From contig NC_090147.1 in NCBI RefSeq assembly GCF_017916325.1, positions 31,001-95,000 of the forward strand: a stretch of DNA of 64,000 nt. Reading direction: 5' to 3'. The notes under the pieces are model-generated. The model was not told the DNA's origin, did no database searches, and saw nothing but the letters and a program-made list of their open reading frames with translations. Source of the stretch: Leishmania martiniquensis (taxonomy: Eukaryota > Euglenozoa > Kinetoplastea > Trypanosomatida > Trypanosomatidae). The position numbers were made by a program, and so were the translations under genes. Of this stretch, positions 49,701-58,900 are shown in pieces. The stretch's first letter is position 1; the number at the start of each line of letters is the position of its first letter.

Positions 49701-50048
49701 CTGCTTAGTCCCCTTCTCAGTGGCGCGAGCATCTCCTCCGTCGAGTCGGCACGGGTGCGGCAGCCGCAGCAACAGCAAGCAGTGGCCAAGGCAACTGTCC
49801 CCAGGGCTGCTATTTGGCGCGCCCCCGATGATACCGTTCAGCAGGAGACGCCTACGTCTCCTCGCTCGCGCAGCCCCAATCTAGCGGGGCTTTCACCCAC
49901 CTCCGCGGCGCTGGAGATGCTCCGGCAGCTTCAGCAAGATGACGCGCCAGTGCCACCGGTCACCCGTGATGATCAGAAGGCAGCGCTGCGCCAGTGGAGG
50001 CGCGAGGCAGCGGTAATGAAGGCAAAAGGGGCCGCGCCGATGTGCTAG
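46716..50048 (+). CDS. Low-complexity protein of unknown function (1110 aa)
   Basis: Not recognised. Most of the protein is Ser/Ala/Thr/Gly/Pro-rich and probably disordered. One more structured segment (about residues 508-565) reads SSLVAHVAVPPTVQAVLRNP, then EELWVALRTACQQCEVLQRR, ending in an acidic coil (EEESEAAEGDEK). Short Cys/Asp motifs of the form CxCD recur (VICECDALTN, ADCQCDPEHR), like variants of one peptide motif. The C-terminus ends in a basic helix (KAALRQWRREAAVMKAKG). There are no membrane segments or enzymatic motifs. Coding status rests on the long single frame and the splice-acceptor tract just upstream. Confidence 0.75.
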   Translation: MSAAPTATSPTNSSPGGEGAGNRDGGDNNMQSTPEWVSRAPTRSSLSSANATLGAPGTSSVKSRKSCKGAELECTDAESEAMSDTEDHQLLLQQPSSSTDISGLTSSLLLHELSTISSGAGTSRAAVRGSAGGSIVASGFASISSQTLTTVVPEVAKGSIGALSSYRQVEQQLSSNTISVVAVDTSTAPAPTVTALAGVSAVAPSCFSKKGQSVSNSGHPLHQSSSFWAGAASLVSSATLLSESARRFSAPLPLSSSSTRVGHEGASGASATAAVACVLAEDRPESAEAAAGPIEAVPAAVEEERQESADTLGDAVERGAAASATAAAPTVAQGRQEEDDGGRDAAPPRWASDDSESSAVGATTKNVHRRMDDRRDTCARVTAAQSSALSTRRGAGSSYAPTAGCPPAEGSVWREKAAQAVSVDDSRSWNWGLFSPTASLNVRVAPHAASDTEGCSCQSDRTGNAGDCSSGTRSKGARIQDGLGKLRPSNGRSSDLHGAVRRKDADVGCITMSSLVAHVAVPPTVQAVLRNPDATKEELWVALRTACQQCEVLQRRLARAEGALGSEEESEAAEGDEKVICECDALTNVKAPQYWSDNANKTLKTTSHTNADEDDTNAANGVSTVEGASRAESGTALAHISSAPMRSSPALPARARADCQCDPEHRVLRPKAGLAVTATAPRPVCATSCGNSSSIAHNPHFRRGGSSSDASSVLRDRVSELIRRVEAERKAQPHPPHARHSPERHVRPDSSGLDGPTSSRDADDATSNSKDRPCYVSPPSPLPESHRNRRSTPPPHEQTARAPQKPRRIESGSPYRFASACAAWSHVSNSGGAGSVGEAVAAPSSGIFAPPALPAIAGVEAQTPVARRSANSHERARLVQSPRRQQQQLHRRLRGASSASLASDPTMVDENVCSNGPVAAAESLTGLPATAGSLSGSPRADCIHIVPNTTQYQAGLAAPTSVSSASAAVFPSMVTSLSGTLPSLQSSTITGRPTHLLSPLLSGASISSVESARVRQPQQQQAVAKATVPRAAIWRAPDDTVQQETPTSPRSRSPNLAGLSPTSAALEMLRQLQQDDAPVPPVTRDDQKAALRQWRREAAVMKAKGAAPMC

Positions 50049-51589
50049 GCGACGCTGAAGCCTTGCGCAGTGGCACGCGGGAGTGAGCTTACGTGCGTCG
50101 GCCTGCTTTTCGGGCGCGGCCATGGAGAAGGGAGAAAAGCGGTGTATGGGGGGGGCGCTGTGCCGCTGAGAGTGAGAGTGGGGTTGCTGCAGTGAAGGAG
50201 AAGCAGCTAAGATGCCCCAGAAACGGCAGGGCGTGCATGCAGTTGCTGATATCTGCGGCCTCCTACTGCACGTTATGCTCGCTCATCCGCTCCTCTTCAG
50301 AGAGGGGTGGCGGCGTTCCGTTCCAATGGGGCGCGCCTCACGCATTGCCCCCTCTCCTGCCTTCTGCTTCGCCTGCTCAAGCGTGTTTGGTCCTTCGATA
50401 TTTATTGTCGCCTCTTCTCCCTCCCTCCCTCCCTCTCTGTGTGTGAATGTGTGTATGTGTGTGTGTGTCTCCCCATGTGCGTGTTCGAATGTCTTCGGGT
50501 CGTTGCAGCAGCGCTGTTTCCTCTAGCTTTCCAGAGTGTCACTGTTGGCCAAGTAGCGTCATGGAGCCTCTGCCCTTCTGACGTCGCCGCTGACAACACA
50601 TTTTTTTCGCCCCGTATATGACCGCGCTTATACTTATCAAGACCTTCAGTGAATGGCAACAGAGCCGAGTCGTCAGCAGAGTTCCGGGGCAGGTGTGGAG
50701 GGTATCGCCTACCTGCTCTTATGGCTCTTCTTGCACCGGGGAGGTGGACTGTGGTGACGTTTGGTGCCGCAGCGGCAGCCACCGCCACAGGGAGGGGGGC
50801 TCCCTGCTCCCCCATCGCTGTTGGTTGAGGACGGTGCGACGCGCGGCGGCTCACTTGTGCGTATGCCACTGCGGAAAGAGTGCAAGGCAAGCTCAGGTGT
50901 TGCCCGTCACCCCCTCCCCTGCCCCCCGTAATGGGCGGAGGGGGGGAGCAAACTTTGGCAGCCCTGCTCACCGATAGCGGTGTGTGCAGGCGCCGCCTCA
51001 TGATCGCTTCTTTCAATGCCCTCCTCTATGCGCTGTGCATCTCACCGGCTAACGCCCCTCCCCCTCCGCCTCCCCTTCTCGCTGATTCTCACCCCTGACA
51101 CCGTTGCGCGTTACCCAACCGCCCCCCCAACACACGCGCGCGCCTCAGCACGTGTGATTGCTGCACAGAACCGTCGCTCCTTCCGCTTCAGTTTCACGTC
51201 CCATTTGCCTTTTATTTTTCGCTGTCGTGTTGGCTCGCTAAGAGTACTCACCCCTCTGCGCGCCCCCTCTTCCGCCTGCGGTGTGCGTCTCAGGACTTCC
51301 CCCTGCCCTCCGCCTCGCCCTTACACTCACGCCTACAGGGGGGCCAACACGCCTCTGATATTTCACCCCTTCCCCGACCCGCCTCCTCTCGTGCCCCACA
51401 CGACACATCCGCACATATACACGCACACTTTACACCACACACACACACGCGCGCACGGAGGGAGAGAGGAGAAGCGCGCGCGCACTTGCAGGGCAGTCGT
51501 CTGTGCTTTGAATACCTACATCGACGGCAATTATCTCCTTCTTTCGCCCTTCCCACCCCACCCACCCTGCCATCCCGCCCTTGCGCAAG
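50049..51589. other. Intergenic region, 1.5 kb
   Basis: Spacer with CCCT repeats and a TG repeat near 50405-50470 and extensive C/T and CA tracts between 51050 and 51450. No gene is supported. Confidence 0.5.
51531..51589 (+). promoter_or_regulatory. Pyrimidine tract with AG abutting the Rpt3 start codon
   Basis: A long C/T tract is followed by GCGCAAG directly before the ATG, so the nearest AG (51588-51589) touches the start codon. If this AG is used, the mRNA has no gene-encoded 5' UTR beyond the spliced leader. The AG near 51490-51491 (CACTTGCAG) is the alternative and would leave about 98 nt. Confidence 0.4.
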
Positions 51590-52825
51590 ATGGCCACCTC
51601 CAGCGTCGCATCAGTGTCGGCCACGAGGGCCGCTGCTCTCGCTTCAAAGAAGGCGGAGAAGGATGCGCACGCCAATCGCTCTCTCTTCGAGGAGTACGAG
51701 CAGCTTAGGAAGGACATTAAGAACATACAGCTCAAGACCATGATCTGTCGAACCGAGACGCACCAGCTCATGAAGGAAGAAAGCGCTGCGAAGCAGGAGG
51801 TGAAGCGCATCCAGGCAGTGCCCCTCGTCCTCGGCAACTTCGTTGAGGCGGTGGACAGCGTTCGTGGTATTGTGAGCGGCACGAGCGGCTCGCAGTACTT
51901 TGTGCGCATCCTCTCCACCCTCAACAAGGAGCAGCTCAAGCCTAACGTCAGCGTCGGTCTGCACAAGAGCAGCAACGCCTGCGTGCAGCTGCTGCCAAGC
52001 GAAACGGACGCGACGATCACGCTGCTCAACTCCAGCGACAGGCCCGATGTCTCATACTCAGACGTGGGTGGCCTCGACATGCAGAAGCAGGAGATCCGCG
52101 AGGCTGTGGAGCTGCCGCTGACCCACGCGGGCCTGTACGAGCAGATCGGCATCGACCCTCCGCGTGGCGTGCTGCTCTATGGCCCGCCCGGCACCGGGAA
52201 GACGATGCTGGTGAAGGCTGTGGCACGGCACACAAAGGCCTCGTTCATCCGCGTTGTCGGCAGCGAATTTGTGCAGAAGTTTCTCGGGGAGGGCCCTCGC
52301 AAAGTGCGTGACGTCTTTCGCCTCGCCCGAGAGAACGCGCCGTCGATCATCTTCATCGACGAGGTTGACTCCATCGCAACGAAGCGCTTCGATGCTCAGA
52401 CCGGCGCTGATCGTGAGGTGCAGCGTGTACTGGTGGAGCTGCTGACTCAGATGGACGGCTTTGACCAGACAACAAACGTAAAGGTCATCATGGCGACCAA
52501 CCGCTGGGACACGTTGGACCCGGCGCTCCTGCGCCCTGGTCGGCTGGATCGCAAGATCGAGTTCCCCTACCCGGACCGCCGCCAGAAGCGCCTCGTCTTC
52601 CAAGTGTGCACGTCGAAGATGAACCTGTCGCCTGAGGTGGACCTCGAGGACTACGTCACGCGGCCAGAGAAGCTGAGCGGTGCGGACATCCAGTCGATCT
52701 GCCAGGAGGCAGGGATGCTGGCGGTACGGAAAAATCGTTACGTCATTCTTCCGCGCGACATCGAGAACGCGTACCGCACGGTGATCCGGAAGACCGGAGA
52801 TGAGACGTATGACTTCTATTCGTGA
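51590..52825 (+). CDS. RPT3: 26S proteasome regulatory ATPase subunit Rpt3 (411 aa)
   Basis: Near full-length match to Rpt3/PSMC4 by memory of the family. After an N-terminal coiled coil (about 15-80) and an OB-like region, [39 protein letters not shown] and [19 protein letters not shown] are diagnostic of this paralogue. Walker A is GPPGTGKT (about 198-205), Walker [10 protein letters not shown] (about 254), and the arginine-finger segment is [13 protein letters not shown]. It ends in DFYS, which satisfies the HbYX rule (F-Y-x) for docking into the 20S alpha ring. ATNRW carries Trp where most orthologues have Ala. It unfolds ubiquitinated substrates as part of the 19S ATPase hexamer. The frame opens nine bases earlier at a TTG, so the ATG at 51590 is used. 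Confidence 0.97.
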   Translation: MATSSVASVSATRAAALASKKAEKDAHANRSLFEEYEQLRKDIKNIQLKTMICRTETHQLMKEESAAKQEVKRIQAVPLVLGNFVEAVDSVRGIVSGTSGSQYFVRILSTLNKEQLKPNVSVGLHKSSNACVQLLPSETDATITLLNSSDRPDVSYSDVGGLDMQKQEIREAVELPLTHAGLYEQIGIDPPRGVLLYGPPGTGKTMLVKAVARHTKASFIRVVGSEFVQKFLGEGPRKVRDVFRLARENAPSIIFIDEVDSIATKRFDAQTGADREVQRVLVELLTQMDGFDQTTNVKVIMATNRWDTLDPALLRPGRLDRKIEFPYPDRRQKRLVFQVCTSKMNLSPEVDLEDYVTRPEKLSGADIQSICQEAGMLAVRKNRYVILPRDIENAYRTVIRKTGDETYDFYS

Positions 52826-52957
52826 CGGTCGCCATCCTCCTTGCTGAGGGAAGAGGGGGTGGAGGGGGTGGTGGTGCGCACAGCCGCCACCAGACGCCGA
52901 TTCGACGCCCTCCCCCCCCCTTTGCCGCCTCATGTCCATTCGGTGTTTCTTTTTTTG

Positions 52958-52988
52958 TGTGTGTGCGTGCGTGTGTGTGTGTGTGTAT
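52958..52988. repeat. (TG)n microsatellite
   Basis: An imperfect TG/CG-type dinucleotide run in the Rpt3 3' region, with the longest pure block near 52973-52986. Confidence 0.85.
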
Positions 52989-53701
52989 GGCAGGGGGGAG
53001 GAGGGGCCGCCGCGTGATGAGGCAACTCGGCCAACGGCTTCTTCCGCCCGCCCCCGTCTCCCTCCCTCCCTCCCTCTCTGTATGTGTGTATGTGTGTACC
53101 GCTCGTGCGCGGGTGCGCTGCCTCAGCGCTTACAGGTGGAAAGGGACAGGTAAGGGGAAGGAAAGTCCCAATGCCGAGACGAAGCTGCGCGAGGACGCAG
53201 TGGCTCGCAGACCTGGTGGGGGGAAGGGGGCAGCTCCATCATGAGGCGCTCGCGGAGGTGACGGCCTCTACTGAGGGGCGGGCGTGCCTATGCGCACCTT
53301 TGGCGCCTCCCTGCGGCAGACGACGCCACACGCGTGCATCGGCTGCACCTCCCTCTCCTCTCATGGAGATGTGGCGTGCAGGGGAGCACGAGCTGCTCGC
53401 CATCTTCACCGTACGTTTGAGCTTCTGAAAACGCGGCCGTTGTGCTTTGCCGGCATCTGCCTGCCGTGCCAACGAGCTCGTTGCACCGGCGCTGCAGCTG
53501 CAGCTGTGGGCACGGTGGTGGCCGGCTACTGCTCTCTGGTGCCGCTGTCCCCTTCCCAACTCATTTGTTGGCGCTTGCGTGCACAGCGGCGTTGGGAGCC
53601 TGTCTATCGTTCGACGGGCACCACGCACTTCCACTCGCACACGCACCCGATCTCCTGCTTCTATTCCGCTACAGGCCTAATCAGCTTCGCTGCCTGCGCC
53701 A

Positions 53702-53715
53702 ACTCCTTTCCTCAG
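53702..53715 (+). promoter_or_regulatory. Probable trans-splice acceptor for glyoxalase II
   Basis: ACTCCTTTCCTCAG ends in AG at 53714-53715, about 82 nt before the ATG at 53798. Confidence 0.45.
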
Positions 53716-53797
53716 CGCCATCCCAACGCCATTTCCACCTCTGCACTGAGCGCCCACACAGCATTCGCCTGAACGTATTCAGGGACAACTTGGCGTC

Positions 53798-54685
53798 ATG
53801 CGCCACTACTATACGAAGAAGTTCGGCTCCGCCTTCTCCGTCACGGTGGTGCCAACGCTCAAAGACAACTTCTCTTACCTTATTCATGACCACACCACCC
53901 ACACGCTTGCGGCTGTTGATGTGAACGCCGACTACAAGCCTATTTTGACGTTCATCGAGAAGCACCTACAGGAGCATGGCCACGTCGGCGACAAGCGCCA
54001 CCTCCGCTTCATCCTCACCACCCACAAGCACTGGGATCATGCCGGTGGCAACGCAACGCTCAAGGCAGAGCTGGAGGCAATGAATAAGTCGGAGTCAGTA
54101 ATCGTGATCGGTGGTGCAAACGACAGCATCCCTGCCGTCACGCAGCCGGTTCGCGAGGGCGACCGGGTCCAGGTTGGAGAGCTCTCCGTGGAGGTGGTAG
54201 ACGCCCCTTGCCACACCCGCGGTCACGTTCTGTACAAGGTGTTCCACCCGCATCGCCCCAACGACGGCATGGCCCTCTTCACCGGCGACACGATGTTCGT
54301 TGCGGGCATCGGCGCCTTCTTCGAGGGTGATGCGGAGGACATGTGCCGCGCCATGGAGAAGGTCTATCACATTAACAAAGGCAACGACTACGCCCTCGAC
54401 CCCGTCACCTTCATCTTCCCCGGGCACGAATACACCGCCGGCTTTTTGTCCTTCGCGGAGCGGACGCTCTGCGACCGTGCCAGCGACGACCTCTCCTTCC
54501 TCCAGGCACAGAAGGAAAAGTATGCGGCAGCGGTGAAGAGGGGCGATCCGTCGGTGCCGAGCTCGCTGGCCGAGGAGAAGCGGCAGAACCTCTTTCTGCG
54601 CGTAGCAGACCCAGCCTTTGTTACGCTGATGAATCGAGGAAGCCAACATGCGCTGATGATGCACCTCTACAACACCTGCGACTGA
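53798..54685 (+). CDS. GLO2: Glyoxalase II, trypanothione-type (295 aa)
   Basis: A metallo-beta-lactamase fold hydrolase. The metal-binding [10 protein letters not shown] (THxHxDH) lies near residue 72, with further ligands in [15 protein letters not shown] and PGHEYT. The N-terminus [13 protein letters not shown] is typical of hydroxyacylglutathione hydrolases. In glutathione-type enzymes basic residues near the C-terminus bind glutathione; here the protein ends LYNTCD, placing Y291 and C294 exactly where trypanosomatid enzymes carry the residues linked to trypanothione specificity. It would convert S-D-lactoyltrypanothione to D-lactate and trypanothione, finishing methylglyoxal detoxification in the cytosol. 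Length and start agree with the family. Confidence 0.96.
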   Translation: MRHYYTKKFGSAFSVTVVPTLKDNFSYLIHDHTTHTLAAVDVNADYKPILTFIEKHLQEHGHVGDKRHLRFILTTHKHWDHAGGNATLKAELEAMNKSESVIVIGGANDSIPAVTQPVREGDRVQVGELSVEVVDAPCHTRGHVLYKVFHPHRPNDGMALFTGDTMFVAGIGAFFEGDAEDMCRAMEKVYHINKGNDYALDPVTFIFPGHEYTAGFLSFAERTLCDRASDDLSFLQAQKEKYAAAVKRGDPSVPSSLAEEKRQNLFLRVADPAFVTLMNRGSQHALMMHLYNTCD

Positions 54686-55725
54686 GCACCAACGGCAGTG
54701 CCCTCTCTGGAAGGGGAGGAGTGGGAGTATGGGTGGTGACGGCGTTGTGTACCAACGCGAGAACGTCACGAGAGAAGCTCAGATGGCTTACCCTCCAGCA
54801 AGGCGCCGCGCAGACAGAAGTTCGGGATGGGAGCGGGGGCCATCGGCAGGGGCCCGTCTTGCACTCCGCGCTTTCAAAGGTGGAGTTTCCGGCATGCCAC
54901 GGGGCAGTTGGGGCTGGCGAAGCGTACCGCAATGAAAGAGGCGGCACCACTGTGTTGCCCTTCAGCCCTCCATCAGACACGCGATGCAAGGGGTAAGGGC
55001 TGTCTGCTGCCAATGCTATCGCATCCCTCGCACACACACAGACACACACACACACCTCCCTTCTGCGCCAGACGCATTGGTCACGCAATTTTTTCATCCG
55101 CTGCACGCTCTTCTCTCGTTGCGCCCGCCTGTGCATGTCACAAGCGCCCACAAACGCGCGACAGTCTTCTATTCCCCTCTTCCCTCCCTAGGTACCGCAC
55201 CTCGGCAGCCCCCCTACCTTCTCTTCATTGCTCCGTTGCTGTACATGTTTCGCTCTCACGCAAGTCAGCATCGCCCGCGGCTTGTGTAAGGGCCAGGAGG
55301 AGGTGGAGGTGTGGGGGGGGGGGCAGAGATTGCCGAGGCGATCAACTTGAGCTTTTTTTGCTTTTATGCTCTCAAAAATCAGTGAGCGCGCGCGCTGGCC
55401 GGTCTCCTTGATGGGCGTGACCACGCGGCAACTTCGTTGCTCACCAAGGCGGAAACGGTAGAAGAAACTGTTCCCATCTCTTTCCCCCGCTCTGATATGG
55501 GGCACTTGCACACGTCAGCGCTGCCCAGAGGTGCGCGCTTTCTGCGTCGTGCGCGCAGGCGCACCAACTCTCCCCTCCTCATTTTTCCAGCCTCTTCAAA
55601 GTCGCCCAGGCGCCCTTTTACAGCTGCCCCTCCCTCCCCTCCCATGCCCCTTCCCGTTATATGCTCTTCCTCATCCTCCCCAACGCACACACACTTACAC
55701 GCACACAGTCCCAAGAGACACACAC

Positions 55726-55745
55726 AGGCACACACACACACACAC
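55726..55745. repeat. (CA)n microsatellite
   Basis: An ACACAC run bounded by further CA-rich sequence, in the 5' region of the 1501-aa gene. Confidence 0.85.
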
Positions 55746-55930
55746 GCGCGCGTTGGCGCGATAGGCGCTCAGAACACGAGAACAGTGCAACGAGAGGGGG
55801 GAAGGGCGGGTGCCATCCGGGCAAAGGGAAGCACACACACCTTCGAGACGCGCACAGAGCAGCATACTTGTGCGTTATCAGCATTCTGCTGCGCTACCCT
55901 ACCGAGTGGCGAGGCGCGACAGAGAAGCGG

Positions 55931-55953
55931 CTCCCCCACCCCCACATACGTAG
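55931..55953 (+). promoter_or_regulatory. Probable trans-splice acceptor for the 1501-aa gene
   Basis: A short C-rich pyrimidine tract (CTCCCCCACCCCCACATACGTAG) ends in AG at 55952-55953, 12 nt before the ATG at 55966. A stronger tract lies further upstream near 55590-55650. Confidence 0.35.
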
Positions 55954-55965
55954 CAGAGCCTCGTC

Positions 55966-58900
55966 ATGAGCAGCGCTAGCAGCCATCTTGAGCGACTGCT
56001 GCCTTCTCTCCATGAGCTTCTTTCTGCCCATCCGCTGGAGGCATGCGCGCCGTCGTCAGCTGCGCCGCCCCGGCGATCGAGCACTGGCCTCTATCGTGAA
56101 GGCAGCGACGGCAGCTGTCACAACGACGCCACGCGTCCCTCAGCCAACGCTACTTCCTCCCTTGGTTGTGATCCGCCATGGGCGGCTTTGGCCATCATCG
56201 AGGAGAGCTACGCACGCTGGCGGCAGTGCATCACCGTATGGCGAAAAGCGATCGGCAATGATAGCGTGTTTCTCACCTTGCTCCTGCACACCGGTTGTCT
56301 GTGGTGCCCCAACTACGCAGCACTACATCGAGTGAAGCGCGGCCTCTCCACCCGGGGCGAGCAGCAGCGGCAATCTGCGCGCACAGTGCCTGCCGCCAAT
56401 GAAAAGGTTTCTGCAGGGGCTGGGAAGGCCGCAGCGGAAGGTGAGCAAGGTAGGAATGTGCTGCTGAGTCGTGTGAACTCCCTAGCCAATGCGCCATTCA
56501 GCACCGCCGTCAGGAGGCGCGGCAAGCGTGGCAGTAGGGTGGTTGCAGAGGCAGCTGCGCACTCCGTCTATGCCCTGGCAGCGGCGGCGGAAGCACACGC
56601 GGAGATGGCGGCGGCGTGCCCCGCAAGTCTGTGGGCTCTGCACGTGCTGCACTTCCTCAGGGTTGAGGAAGTGTGCTCTGTATCCTTCGCCAGCAGTAGC
56701 AGCAGCAGCAGCAGTGCACAGAAGTCTGGGGGGCAAGGGGATGCGGTAGAGCCGAGCCCAGCGCCCTCCTCATGCGTGTCCTCGTCGCCCCACAGCGATA
56801 GCGGCGACTCAAGCGAGGGCGAGCTCACTATCGCGAGGAACAACGCGGGCCCCAGCTGCAGCGGTAGTCACAGATCCCAGAGCAGCACGGAAAGTGATCG
56901 GGTGGGCGGCGATCGGACCAGCGACGCGGAGGAGGTTTGCGTCATGCGTGGGCGGACGCCGGGGGCTGGTCGAGGCGGGCGCGGTAGGCGGAGCCAAGCC
57001 GGCGGCGGGCAGCGAGGCATCAAGCGGCCGCGCGGGAAAGGGCGAGGGGAGCGCCACCGCGCAGCCAGCACGAATGGTCGTGGAAAGAAGCCGCGCCTCC
57101 ACAGCAGGGAAGGAGCGCGCGAGGCACACTCGTCGCTCAATGCGCCCGAGAGACAGTGGGTGGCATCCTCCTCGCTGCTTCCTAAACTGCCACACAAGGA
57201 AAGCAATGGCGGCGGCGGCGCCAAGCACCTTGGCAGCACACTCGCTGCGGTCCTCTCTGCTCTGCAACAGCAAGAGCAGCAGCGCGCCTCTGCTCACCGC
57301 CGTGACGAATTAGTGGGCGATGGCGCCAAGAACGAAGGGGAAGAGAGGCGGCGTGACAGTGAAGGGGGCCTTGGCAGACGGAGCGCCGCCCATCACTGCG
57401 GCACCGGCACCCTCCATACCGCATCCGCGACGGCTGAGGAGAAACATGCGCTGCTGCTACGCGCCATCATCACCCTCGTTAGTGAAGAGGAGCCGCTGGT
57501 GCAGCGGGTCGCAACGGCGCTCGTGAACGAGTGGGTTGATTTCATGTCCGTAGAAGCGTCCGCTTCCCCGTCGTGCGACACGGCTGTTTTCTCTGGCGGC
57601 GGCGGCGCCGGTCGCGGTACCGTCGGCAGTGCCAGGGCGCCATCTTACGCAGGCGCTGACACGCCCGAGCAGGCGCTCCGCCGCCGCCGCATGTGCGACG
57701 CGCGCCATTACTGGCTCTCCTGTCTACTGAAGATGGTGGCGTACCTCGACGGTGTTCACTCGGCTCTTCGCGAGGAGAACGCCCACATTGGCGCTGTCCT
57801 CGCCCGTCAGGGCATCGCACCGCAAGATGCAGAGGATATCTTCACAAAATCGCTGCCAGCCATCTTCAACTGCGCGCTCGTGGAGGAAGTGTTGCGTAGC
57901 GCGGCCGCCGCGTTGCCGGCTTCGCAGCCGTTCGCCCTCACGGCGTGGGCCGCACCACCCTCGTTGGCATGCACCCACGCGACTCCGACCGTGCGCTTGT
58001 GGATGCCGCCTCCAGTGCTGCTCCTTCCGTTTCACTTGATCGGGCGAGGGTCAGCGTTTGGTGTGTGGGTACCTGCCAGCGCGGCGTCCGTCGGCTGCCC
58101 ACCTGCGTTGCCGGCGGCGCGCACCCCCGCCCGGGCGCAGGGCCGCTTTGTGCCCTGCGTTGTCGAATCGCACGGCCTGTACCTCAGTGCGGAGCCACAC
58201 GTCGATGGTGCAGCACAAAGGCCGTCAGCCAAGGCCCAAGACGCGGAGCACTGCAGGCTGGGCTTTGTGGTGCGCTGTGCGCGATCCGAATCGCTGCTAG
58301 AAAGCCGCCACCTCGCCTCGCTCGACCATCTGCTTCCTATCCTCCATGCCCCCAGCGTGGCAAGCCAGCTTACCGCAGACGGCGACCGCCGACTCGATCA
58401 GCCGCATGCGCAGCCCTCACTACGGTGGTGGTCGTGCCTGCTGAACGAAACGGCCGGCTGCCCGCGCATGGACCTCTACGTGGCGCGCACGCTGTTTATG
58501 CTGCCGATACCGGCCCAGAGCACACTAGACGGCACCACGAAGCACACCGGGTGTGCCGAAAGGGTCAACGCGGACGCCAACGCCTGCGCAGTCACGGCAG
58601 ACGAAGCTCACTACGTGGGCACTCGCACGAAAAGCACACCGGGTGCGCTGAAGCCCCCGTCGGTCACAGTAGGCATCGGAAGGCGGCCTCGGGGCGGCTT
58701 CCGCCGGCGGCCGACGATGTCTGCGGAGGAGCAAGCGGTGCGGCATGAGCACCCGTTACTCTATCATGCGATGCGTGCCCACCTGCGCGCAGAGAGAAGC
58801 GCGTTTAAGGCGGGGAGCGGCGACTCTCAGAATGGGTATGGTGAGCTGCTGCTGCTCTACGGCCATCCGTGCGGCGAGGAGGTGACGGCGCTGCGTCACA

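Larger units (their letters stand above)
52826..53797. other. Intergenic region, 1.0 kb
   Basis: Spacer with G-rich (about 52848-52872) and TG-repeat (about 52960-52990) tracts and C/T-rich stretches. No gene is supported. Confidence 0.5.
54686..55965. other. Intergenic region, 1.3 kb
   Basis: Spacer with CA repeats near 55030-55060 and 55720-55745 and a G run near 55312-55322. Pyrimidine tracts precede the next gene. No gene is supported. Confidence 0.5.
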
